Source: Mycolicibacterium sp. S2-37
GTDB taxonomy: Bacteria; Actinomycetota; Actinomycetes; Mycobacteriales; Mycobacteriaceae
DNA: 64,000 bases
Direction of reading: 5' to 3'
NCBI RefSeq assembly: GCF_017352375.1
Contig: NZ_JAFEVR010000010.1
Coordinates: forward strand, 238,914 to 302,913
The notes below the pieces were generated by a model, which did not search any database, was not told the origin of the DNA, and was given only the letters and a program-made list of their open reading frames with translations. This document shows, piece by piece, positions 8,190 to 15,209 of the stretch. A program made the translations under genes and the position numbers. The stretch's first letter is position 1. Every line of letters begins with the position of its first letter.

Positions 8190-8483
8190 ATGAGCAACGT
8201 CACCTACCTGGAAGTCCCCGTCGGCGCCTGCACCCGCGACCCCGAACGCTGGACCACCACTGCGGACGAGGAGGCCAAGGCGATCTGCCGGGGCTGCCCC
8301 CGCCGGTGGATGTGCGCCCGCGACGCCGTGGAACTTCCGCGCGCCGAAGGGCTGTGGGCGGGCATTGTGATCCCGGAGGCCGGCCGCGGCCGGACCTTCG
8401 CCCTCAAGCAGTTGCGCAATCTCGCCGAGCGGAACGGCTATCCGATCCGGGCGATCCGCCGCGTCTTCCCCGAATCCGCCTGA
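8190..8483 (+). CDS. whiB6: WhiB6, iron-sulfur transcriptional regulator of ESX-1
   Basis: A 97-aa WhiB-family protein matching Rv3862c nearly throughout (DPERWTTT, CPRRWMCARDAVE, AEGLWAGIVIPE, LAERNGYP). Cys14, Cys33, Cys36 and Cys42 are the [4Fe-4S] ligands and GLWAG is the WhiB turn. WhiB6 senses redox/NO state and tunes ESX-1 substrate gene expression in pathogenic mycobacteria. The ATG at 8190 has GAGGAG 7 bases upstream; the long upstream open frame is not translated in this model. It lacks the extra N-terminal residues annotated in M. tuberculosis. Confidence 0.95.
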   Translation: MSNVTYLEVPVGACTRDPERWTTTADEEAKAICRGCPRRWMCARDAVELPRAEGLWAGIVIPEAGRGRTFALKQLRNLAERNGYPIRAIRRVFPESA

Positions 8484-8633
8484 CAGCTGCGGCCACCGGC
8501 CCGGAATAGCCCGGACCCTCCCTCGGTTACATGATGCGACGGTGCCGGGCATGCCCCGGGCTCCAACCACATTCGTCGCTTCGAGCGACCACTCGCCGAG
8601 AGGCGCCATGGCGGCACCGTCCCTACTTTCCCC

Positions 8634-8912
8634 TCACCGCTCGTCCATCGCGGCGACGGCGTCGGCCACCGCGACCAGGTAGTCGTCGACCTCGCGCATG
8701 TCGTAGCCGCGCCGCCCGATCGGCGACCTCGGAAACCGGATCCCGCGGACGTCGTCGGCGCTGAGATGGCCCCGCCCCTCGAGTCTGCGGACCGCGAGCG
8801 CCAGAAAGTCGTGGACCGACTTGGGGTCGTATCCGCGCTTGTTCCACGGTGGTTTCGCAAAGACGGCGACGCGGACATCGTCGGCGGTCAGCACGTCCCG
8901 GGACTGGGTCAT
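8634..8912 (-). CDS. Small protein with two DivIVA-like motifs
   Basis: A 92-aa protein made of two similar halves: DVRVAVFAKPPWNKRGYDPKxVxxFL and DVRGIRFPRSPIGRRGYDMxEVDDYL. Each matches the F-x-x-x-x-x-x-RGYD-x-x-x-V-D-x-F-L motif of the N-terminal membrane-binding DivIVA/Wag31 domain, without a long coiled coil. Small DivIVA-domain proteins of this type are frequent in Actinobacteria and their role is unknown; a link to polar growth is only inference. The ATG at 8912 is 73 bases from the divergent GNAT gene. Confidence 0.72.
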   Translation of the reverse strand: MTQSRDVLTADDVRVAVFAKPPWNKRGYDPKSVHDFLALAVRRLEGRGHLSADDVRGIRFPRSPIGRRGYDMREVDDYLVAVADAVAAMDER

Positions 8913-8985
8913 CACCGGCGATGTTATGCCGAGGGTGGGTACACCTGTAGCGGTACCGATCATCGACGAGACCCGAGGAGCCCCT

Positions 8986-9318
8986 GTGACCACCGACAAG
9001 ACCGGCGCAACCACGACCGTCACCGCCGAGCCCGACCGCTTCACGATCGGGGTCGAGGACGGCACCGTCGGGTTCGCCGAGTTCGCCGATCACGACGGCC
9101 GGCGCATCTTCACCCACACCGAGGTCGACAAGCAGTTCGAGGGCAGGGGCCTGGCCACCATCCTGGTCGGGGAGGCGTTGGAGCAGACCCGCGACGCCGG
9201 CCTGCGCATCGTGCCGGTGTGTCAGCTGGTGGCCAACTACATCGAGAAGCACGACGAGTACGCCGAGGTCGTCGATCCGGTCGACCGCGACGTGAAGCGG
9301 TTCCTGTCAGGTCGGTAG
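8986..9318 (+). CDS. Small GNAT-fold N-acetyltransferase (PF14542 type)
   Basis: A 110-aa protein of the compact YidJ-like GNAT family. The core reads VEDGTVGFAEFAD, then IFTHTEVDKQFEGRGLATIL, which carries the Q/R-x-x-G-x-G/A acetyl-CoA loop, and ends IVPVCQLVANYIEKHDEY. The likely reaction is acetyl transfer from acetyl-CoA to an unknown amine. The start is GTG 8986, with GAGGAG at 8975-8980. The gene stands alone on its strand; the following thioesterase is 26 bases on and may be co-transcribed. Confidence 0.82.
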   Translation: MTTDKTGATTTVTAEPDRFTIGVEDGTVGFAEFADHDGRRIFTHTEVDKQFEGRGLATILVGEALEQTRDAGLRIVPVCQLVANYIEKHDEYAEVVDPVDRDVKRFLSGR

Positions 9319-9344
9319 TCCCGGGTACGGATAGGGTCTGCGCG

Positions 9345-10172
9345 GTGACCCATCCGACGGCCTACTTCCACGCTGACGGCGACAGCTTCCTGCCGATGCC
9401 GACCGTCCGCGGCCCGTGGGGCCAGTCGGTCAGCGGCAACTTCGTCGGCGGGCTCCTCGGGCACCTCGCCGAACGCGCAGCGCCGCAGGACCCGCAGTAT
9501 CACGCCGCGCGATTCACCGTGGACCTGATGCGACCGGTGGCGATGGCTCCGATCAGCGGCCGGACCCGGGTCGTGCGGCAGGGGCGACGGCTGTACCTCG
9601 TCGACGCCGAGCTGACCCAGGACCGCACCGTGGTGTCTCGCGCGAGCGCACTGTTCCTGCGGCGCGGTCCGCAGCCGCCCGACGATGCGTGGACGGCCTC
9701 GATCGCCATGCCTCCGGTTCCGGCCGATCCGCCCGACATCGACGATCGGCCGATGCTGCTCTGGGTGTTCGGCGGCGGACGCCAGACGGCACCGCCCGCC
9801 GCCGATCTGAGCGGCTGGCAGCAGCCCGGGCCGAAGTCGGTGTGGCTGCGGGACGTCACACCGCTGGTCGATGACGCCGTACCCACCCCGTTCAGCCGGG
9901 TGGCGATGGCCGGAGACTATGCGAGTTCGTTGACGAGCTTCGGCTCGTCCGGCCTGCCGTTCATCAACGCCGACTACACGGTCTCCCTGAGCCGCCTGCC
10001 CGACGGTCCGCACATCGGGCTGACGGCGCTCACCCACCACAGCCACGACGGCATCGCCACCGGTACGGCCGTCATGTTCGACCGCCTGGGCCCGATCGGC
10101 AGCGCCACCGCGACGGCCCTGGCCCATCCCGGCTTCGCGCCGAGGGGAATCAGCGCGGCGTCAGGACGATGA
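9345..10172 (+). CDS. Acyl-CoA thioesterase-like double hot-dog protein
   Basis: A 275-aa protein of the TesB-like thioesterase superfamily. The N-terminal hot dog includes GPWGQSVSGNFVGGLLGHL and FTVDLMRPVAMAPISGRTRV; the second has a DYTVSLSRLPDGPHIGLTA segment. Such proteins hydrolyse acyl-CoA thioesters in the cytosol; the substrate is unknown. The start at GTG 9345 is weakly supported (AGGG upstream). Its last 23 bases overlap, in antisense, the end of the convergent Ddn-like gene. Confidence 0.75.
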   Translation: MTHPTAYFHADGDSFLPMPTVRGPWGQSVSGNFVGGLLGHLAERAAPQDPQYHAARFTVDLMRPVAMAPISGRTRVVRQGRRLYLVDAELTQDRTVVSRASALFLRRGPQPPDDAWTASIAMPPVPADPPDIDDRPMLLWVFGGGRQTAPPAADLSGWQQPGPKSVWLRDVTPLVDDAVPTPFSRVAMAGDYASSLTSFGSSGLPFINADYTVSLSRLPDGPHIGLTALTHHSHDGIATGTAVMFDRLGPIGSATATALAHPGFAPRGISAASGR

Positions 10173-10629
10173 CCGGGATCTCCCGTTCGGTCCAGCTCTG
10201 GTAGTTGGCGAAGTCGGCGTAGACGTCGACCAGCCGGGGCCAGAGCCGGGCCCGCTCCTCGGGTCCGGCGACGACGGCGCGCACCGGCCGCCGCTCGCTG
10301 CCGATCTCGATGTACGTGTCGGGGTTGGCCACCAGGTTGCGGTACCACTGCGGGTTCTCCGCCCGGCCGCCCTGGGAGGCGACGATCACCACGTCGGCGC
10401 CGTCGCGCATGTAGAGCAGCGGCGTGACGAAGACCTTGCCGGACTTGCGACCCCGGTGTTCGAGCAGCATCGTCGGCACCGGCTTGCGGAAGCCGGCCCC
10501 GATGCGCCACTTGCCGCCGATGCGGCCGCCGGTGCGCCGGTACACCCACACGTGTGCCTTACCGGCGTATTTGAAGATCTTCGGCAGCAGCGGCGAATCG
10601 AGCTGCTTCGGGCGATTCTGCGGTGACAT
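10150..10629 (-). CDS. Deazaflavin (F420)-dependent nitroreductase-family protein (Ddn-like)
   Basis: A 159-aa split-barrel protein of the Ddn family. Visible motifs are MLLEHRGRKSGKVFVTPLLY, VVIVASQGGRAENPQWYRNL, and a C-terminal ADFANYQSWTEREIPVIVL. Members bind coenzyme F420 and reduce quinones or nitro compounds at the membrane. It starts at the ATG at 10629, immediately after the stop of the preceding split-barrel gene, so the two are translationally linked. The 3' end overlaps the convergent thioesterase gene by 23 bases. Confidence 0.87.
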   Translation of the reverse strand: MSPQNRPKQLDSPLLPKIFKYAGKAHVWVYRRTGGRIGGKWRIGAGFRKPVPTMLLEHRGRKSGKVFVTPLLYMRDGADVVIVASQGGRAENPQWYRNLVANPDTYIEIGSERRPVRAVVAGPEERARLWPRLVDVYADFANYQSWTEREIPVIVLTPR

Positions 10630-11139
10630 CTACGACTCCCCCAGGTACTGCGCGGTGGTTCCGCCCAGCGGCATCTCCGGCATGCCGAGCTTGCGGTGAT
10701 CCCAGCTGCGGAGCCGTTCAGGCACCACGCGCACCGCGATCCGGTTGTTCATCATCTGGTCGACGAACGGTTTCATCTCGTCGCTGTAGGGTCCGGTGTA
10801 GCGCTCCCACACGCTGATCCCCACGCGCAGAAGCAGATCGGGGTCGGCGTCGATGATCTCCGCGCGGCCGTCGATCGAGACGCCGCGCAGCGTGTTGTAC
10901 GTCAGCCCGTCCTCGATCATCACCGTCACGGTCGGATCGCGGCGCAGGTTCACTGCCTTCTGCGACTTGGCCTTGGTCTCGAACCAGATCTCTCCGTCGA
11001 TCACGGCATACCACATTGCCACCAGATGTGGTCTGCCGCTGGGCAATACGGTTGCCATGGTGGCGGTGCGGCTACGCTCGATGAATTGGGCGATCTCGTC
11101 GTCGGACATGACGATCTTCGCGCGCTCGTTCTTACCCAC
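10630..11139 (-). CDS. PPOX-class F420-dependent split-barrel enzyme
   Basis: A 169-aa protein of the pyridoxamine-phosphate-oxidase-like fold (ATMATVLPSGRPHLVAMWYAV, LRRDPTVTVMIED, GVSIDGRAEI). Mycobacterial members mostly use F420 instead of FMN; the exact substrate is not recognisable. It lies 12 bases downstream of the molybdopterin oxidoreductase gene and directly abuts the Ddn-like gene, so the three appear to form a redox operon under the promoter at about 13400. Confidence 0.82.
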   Translation of the reverse strand: MGKNERAKIVMSDDEIAQFIERSRTATMATVLPSGRPHLVAMWYAVIDGEIWFETKAKSQKAVNLRRDPTVTVMIEDGLTYNTLRGVSIDGRAEIIDADPDLLLRVGISVWERYTGPYSDEMKPFVDQMMNNRIAVRVVPERLRSWDHRKLGMPEMPLGGTTAQYLGES

Positions 11140-11151
11140 GCTGTATGCCTA

Positions 11152-13398
11152 TCAGGCCGGCGCGCGCGTGACGGTCACCGGTATGCCGTTGAGCGCCCCG
11201 TTGCCCGAGGGTTCGTCGAGGAACGTCGGCGGAGACAGGATGTTGGTGTTCACCCCCGGCGACGCGTTGGCCACCGTCATGCGTGTGCCGGGCCTGTTGT
11301 GGCCCCACCCGTGCGGCATGGACACCACGCCCGGCTTGATCGCCTCGGTAACCTCGACCGGCACCTCGATGCTGCCGCTGCTGGAGGTGACGGTGACGGT
11401 CTCGCCGTCGCCGACCCCGCACCGCTGCGCATCGATCCGGTGCATCAGCAGCGTGCAGCGGTCCCGGCCCTTCATCAGCGGTGCCACGTTGTGCAGCCAT
11501 GAGTTGTTGGACCGCAGATGTCTCCGGCTGACGAGGACGAGTTCGTCGGCGTCCCGGTCCAGGCGGGCGGCGAGTCGCGGTAGATCGTCGAGCAGGTACT
11601 GCGGTGCCAGCCGGATGCGCTGGTCCGCGGTCCCGAGGATCTCGGGCACCTGCGGCACCATCGGCCCGAAGTTGATGCCGTTGGGTCGACCCTTGAGCTT
11701 GTCGAGCGTGAGGCCGTCGGGGCGTTCGCCGTAGCGGTCGCCGAAGGGCCCCGTGCGCAGCGTGAGGTCGAGGATCCGTTCGGGCCCGCCGTGCTCGTAC
11801 CGTGCGCGGATCGCGGCGCCGTCGAGGCCCTGCGTGAAGGCCATGTAATCGAAGAAGCCGTCGTCGATCGCAGCGACGTCGACGTCCTCGGCGGGGGTTC
11901 CGGTCAGCAGACCCGTCAGCCGGATCAGCAGCTCCCACTCGTGCGGACGGTCCGGGTCGTCGGGCGCGAAGACCGGGGCGGAGTAGTTGGCCACGCTGTT
12001 GATGGCGAAGTGGAGGATCAGGTCGTCGTGGTGCGGCTGCTCGAGGGGCGAGAGGCCCGGCAAGATCACATCGGCATGGCGCGTCGTCTCGTTGAGCCAC
12101 AGATCGACCGCGATCATCGCCTCGAGTTGGGGTAGCGCGTCGTCGAGGCGGTGACCGGCCGGCGTGGAGAGGACCGGGTTGCCCGCGATGGTGATCAGCG
12201 CCTTGACCTGACCTTCGCCCGGTGTGGCGATCTCCTCGGCCAGACACGACACCGGCACCTGGCCGAGGACCTCCTTGGCGCCGCGCACCCGGGTGCGGAA
12301 GCGGCCGAACTCCGCTGCGCCGTCCTCGAGTCCGGGTTGGGGCTGCACGGTGATCGACCATGCCGCCGCCCGCGGGAACATCGCTCCGCCGGGAACGTCG
12401 AAATGTCCGGTGAGGATGTTCACCACGTCGACCAGCCAGCTGGCCAGACTGCCGAACTCCTGGTTGCACAGACCGATCCGGCCGTAGACGACGGCACGCT
12501 CGGTCGTGGCGAGCTCCCGTGCCAGCACACGGATCCGGTCGGCGTCGATGCCGGTGGCGGTCGCTACGCGTTCGGGTGACCAGTCGGCCGCGACGGCGCG
12601 CACGGTGTCGACCCCGTCGAGGTGAGCGGCCACCGCGCCCAGCGACACCAGGTCCTCGGCGAACAGGGTGTGCACGACGGCCAGCAGGAATGCCGCGTCG
12701 GTGCCGGGGGTGATCGGCAGCCATTCGTCGGCGCGGGCGGCCGTCGCGGTGCGGACCGGGTCGACGACGATCACCTCTCCCCGCTGCCGGATGCGGTCGA
12801 TGATCCCCATGACGTCGGGTGCGGCGAGCAGCGAACCCTGCGATGCGGCGGGGTTGGCGCCCATCACGACGAGCAGATCGGTCCGCTCGATGTCGGGGAC
12901 CGGAAACGTCCACCAGCCGCCGTACATGAGGTGTGAGGACAGATTCTTCGGCCACTGGTCCACGGTGCCCGGCGAGTAGGTGATGGGCATACCGGACATC
13001 CCGAGCAGCACACCGGAGTAGCGGGCGAGCGAAAAGGAGTGTGCCAGCGGATTTCCCACATACGCGGTGACGGCGCTGATGCCGTAGCGCTCGATCACCG
13101 GTGCGATCAGTTCGGTGCAGCGCCGTAGCGCGACGTCCCAGGTGACCTCGTACCACTGCCCGTCCACCTTGACCATGGGCCGGCGGATCCGGTCCGGGTC
13201 CTCGTGGACGGCGCCGAGCGTCGCGCCCTTGGGGCAGATGTGGCCGTGGCTCCAGACATCGTCGCGGTTGCCGCGGATGCCGGCGACGCGTCCGTCGCGG
13301 ACCTCGATGTCCAGCCCGCACATGGCCTCACACAGCGGGCAGGTGTAGAGGTGCCGGCCGTCTTCACCGGTCGCGGCCAGCGGGAGATCGATGGTCAT
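11152..13398 (-). CDS. Molybdopterin-dependent oxidoreductase with [4Fe-4S] centre
   Basis: A 748-aa enzyme of the DMSO-reductase/formate-dehydrogenase-alpha superfamily. Cys20-x2-Cys23-x3-Cys27 and Cys55 (HGHICPKG) form the N-terminal [4Fe-4S] site. The central molybdopterin domains follow (VMGANPAAS, IIVVDPVRT-like, IAGNPVLS), and the C-terminal molydopterin dinucleotide-binding domain has MPHGWGHNRPG. No Tat signal precedes the cysteines, so it is cytosolic. The substrate cannot be told from sequence. The ATG at 13398 has GGAGCA upstream. It is divergent from a TetR gene with an operator-like palindrome between them. Confidence 0.88.
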   Translation of the reverse strand: MTIDLPLAATGEDGRHLYTCPLCEAMCGLDIEVRDGRVAGIRGNRDDVWSHGHICPKGATLGAVHEDPDRIRRPMVKVDGQWYEVTWDVALRRCTELIAPVIERYGISAVTAYVGNPLAHSFSLARYSGVLLGMSGMPITYSPGTVDQWPKNLSSHLMYGGWWTFPVPDIERTDLLVVMGANPAASQGSLLAAPDVMGIIDRIRQRGEVIVVDPVRTATAARADEWLPITPGTDAAFLLAVVHTLFAEDLVSLGAVAAHLDGVDTVRAVAADWSPERVATATGIDADRIRVLARELATTERAVVYGRIGLCNQEFGSLASWLVDVVNILTGHFDVPGGAMFPRAAAWSITVQPQPGLEDGAAEFGRFRTRVRGAKEVLGQVPVSCLAEEIATPGEGQVKALITIAGNPVLSTPAGHRLDDALPQLEAMIAVDLWLNETTRHADVILPGLSPLEQPHHDDLILHFAINSVANYSAPVFAPDDPDRPHEWELLIRLTGLLTGTPAEDVDVAAIDDGFFDYMAFTQGLDGAAIRARYEHGGPERILDLTLRTGPFGDRYGERPDGLTLDKLKGRPNGINFGPMVPQVPEILGTADQRIRLAPQYLLDDLPRLAARLDRDADELVLVSRRHLRSNNSWLHNVAPLMKGRDRCTLLMHRIDAQRCGVGDGETVTVTSSSGSIEVPVEVTEAIKPGVVSMPHGWGHNRPGTRMTVANASPGVNTNILSPPTFLDEPSGNGALNGIPVTVTRAPA

Positions 13399-13412
13399 CG
13401 TGGCTGCTCCTT

Positions 13413-13435
13413 TGTCGTGACAGACTGTATCGACA
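13413..13435. promoter_or_regulatory. Operator-like palindrome between the oxidoreductase and TetR genes
   Basis: A 23-bp near-perfect dyad centred on A13424: left arm TGTCGTGACAG, right arm CTGTATCGACA, with 9 of 11 positions paired. It sits in the 58-bp divergent spacer, the expected place for the binding site of the TetR protein at 13457. Confidence 0.75.
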
Positions 13436-13456
13436 ACACCGCGCAGAGGGGGCCGA

Positions 13457-14047
13457 ATGGCGACAGCACAGCGGCGCCGACATGGACCCCGACGCGACCC
13501 GGCGATCGATTCGGCCGTGCTCGCCGCTGCCCGCCGGCTGCTCGTCGAGCGCGGATACGCCGCGACGACCATCGATCTGATCGCCGCAACCGCCGGGGTG
13601 AGCAGGCCCGCGGTCTACCGCCGCTGGAACTCCAAGGCTGAACTGGTCCACGAGGCGCTCTTCCCCGATCTGGGGCCGGGCCGGCCCGCCGAGGACTTCA
13701 CCGCCGAGATCACCCGGCTGTGCCGCGGCGCGCTGCTGATGTACGGCGATGCGGCGGTCCGGGAGGCGATTCCCGGATTGCTCAACGACTTACGCGGGAA
13801 CCGCACCGCCCGTCGGGTACTCAGTGACCGGCTGGAGGCGGCCGCCCGCAAGGACCTCGCCGAGCGCATGGCCGGTGCGGTCGACGCGGGCACCGCACGG
13901 CCGGGCATCAGCGCCGACACGGTGATGGACGTCATCGCCGGCGGCGCGTGGTACGCGGTGTGCGTGCGGCGCGTCCGGGACGTCGACCGCGCTGCCGCCG
14001 AGCTGGCCGAGCTGGTGTTGCGCGGCGTGCTGGCCGGAAACCGCTGA
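13457..14047 (+). CDS. TetR-family transcriptional regulator
   Basis: A 196-aa regulator. Residues about 17-62 form the TetR helix-turn-helix (RRLLVERGYAATTIDLIAA, then AGVSRPAVYRRWNSKAELV). The remaining helical part is the ligand/dimer domain (TetR_C-like) with no recognisable ligand motif. It most likely represses itself and the divergent molybdopterin oxidoreductase operon through the dyad at 13413-13435. The start ATG 13457 follows GAGGGGGC. Confidence 0.9.
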   Translation: MATAQRRRHGPRRDPAIDSAVLAAARRLLVERGYAATTIDLIAATAGVSRPAVYRRWNSKAELVHEALFPDLGPGRPAEDFTAEITRLCRGALLMYGDAAVREAIPGLLNDLRGNRTARRVLSDRLEAAARKDLAERMAGAVDAGTARPGISADTVMDVIAGGAWYAVCVRRVRDVDRAAAELAELVLRGVLAGNR

Positions 14048-14050
14048 CGG

Positions 14051-15208
14051 CTACAACACCCCGAACGCCGAGGTCACCCAGCGCACCGGATCGACGGTGC
14101 GGAAGGGTGCGATGCCCCGCGAGTGCAGGCGGTTACCACTCGGCGGTGCGCCGAGCGCCGATACGGCGAAGTAGCGGTGCACCAACCGCGCCCCCGTCGA
14201 GGGGTTCTCCACGGCGGCGATGATCGACCCGCCGTGCAGCCGGGTCAGCAGGCTGCGCACCTCTTCGTGCAGCAGTTGCCCCTCCGCCTCGTCGTACTGC
14301 GGGCCGTCGGACGGATCGCGCAGATACGCCGCGCCGGCGTTCGACATGATCAGGCTCCACTCGCTGTCCTCGACGTCGCGCAGCACCCGTAGCGCGTCGA
14401 ACTTCGACAGGATCACCGCGAGCTTGGGTTGCGCGTTGCCGACGGCGTGCAGCACGTTGTTGAGCACCGCGCGCGGATCACCCCCACCGAACGCCTGGGC
14501 CGGCAGCAGGTCGTGCAACTGGTCTCGGATGCCCTGGATCCGCAGGGGATCGAACATGAAGAACACCGCGTCGGCGTTGGCGAAGAATCGGAACGGCGGG
14601 GTGTAGAGATCGCCGGACTCCATGTCCTCCCCGGCGACGTCGCGCAGCACCAGGTACCGCCGGACCCCATGCCACATCCCGATGCCGTAGATGAGCGGTT
14701 CACGCTGATGCGACGCCTGGGTCTGGACCGTCGGCGTCGGCGGCACCAGGCCGCGCTGCACGTAGAGCGGGTTCTCGTAGGTCATCGAATAGGCCACCGC
14801 GGTCGCCCGCGTCACCGGCTGCATCGACACTCCGAGGCGCTCGCAGAGCAATTCGAGCTGTTTGACCAGCACACCGATGTAGAGGCTCTTGCCCGTGGCG
14901 CGGGCACCGGCCATCGCGATGCAGATGGCATGTCCGTTTCGCCAGTCGTCGGGCAGCAGGAAGTGGCACACCGGGCAGATCTCCACCGCCGGGCCCTGCA
15001 GGGCCTGACTGGCCTCGCTGATCGGCGGTGGCGGACCGGTGTAGCCCGGGGGTCTGGTCCAGGTGTAGAGCGCCGCGGAATCGGCGGGTGCGCCGAGGAA
15101 GGCCGACGCCACATCGTCCCGGTAGCGCGTGCCTCCGGCGTGCGGGGGCAGCGACCACAGGTACTGGTTGGGGTCCAGCACCGAGAAGCACCGCGGACAT
15201 TTGGTCAC
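14051..15208 (-). CDS. Zinc-ribbon TRAFAC-type P-loop GTPase (DO-GTPase2-like) of a GAP1 module
   Basis: A 385-aa protein. Two CxxC pairs (CPRC at residue 4, CPVC near residue 93) form a split zinc ribbon. A P-loop GARATGKS lies near residue 115; a G3-like DVAGED follows in the RDVAGEDMESGD segment, and SKFDAL is a G4-like NKxD variant. These mark a GTPase of the double-GTPase-2 type that comparative-genomics work by Aravind and colleagues associates with GAP1 proteins in predicted NTP-dependent conflict systems. It starts (GTG 15208) one base after the GAP1 stop. Family naming is from memory; GTPase identity is well supported. Confidence 0.75.
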   Translation of the reverse strand: MTKCPRCFSVLDPNQYLWSLPPHAGGTRYRDDVASAFLGAPADSAALYTWTRPPGYTGPPPPISEASQALQGPAVEICPVCHFLLPDDWRNGHAICIAMAGARATGKSLYIGVLVKQLELLCERLGVSMQPVTRATAVAYSMTYENPLYVQRGLVPPTPTVQTQASHQREPLIYGIGMWHGVRRYLVLRDVAGEDMESGDLYTPPFRFFANADAVFFMFDPLRIQGIRDQLHDLLPAQAFGGGDPRAVLNNVLHAVGNAQPKLAVILSKFDALRVLRDVEDSEWSLIMSNAGAAYLRDPSDGPQYDEAEGQLLHEEVRSLLTRLHGGSIIAAVENPSTGARLVHRYFAVSALGAPPSGNRLHSRGIAPFRTVDPVRWVTSAFGVL

Positions 15209-15209
15209 G

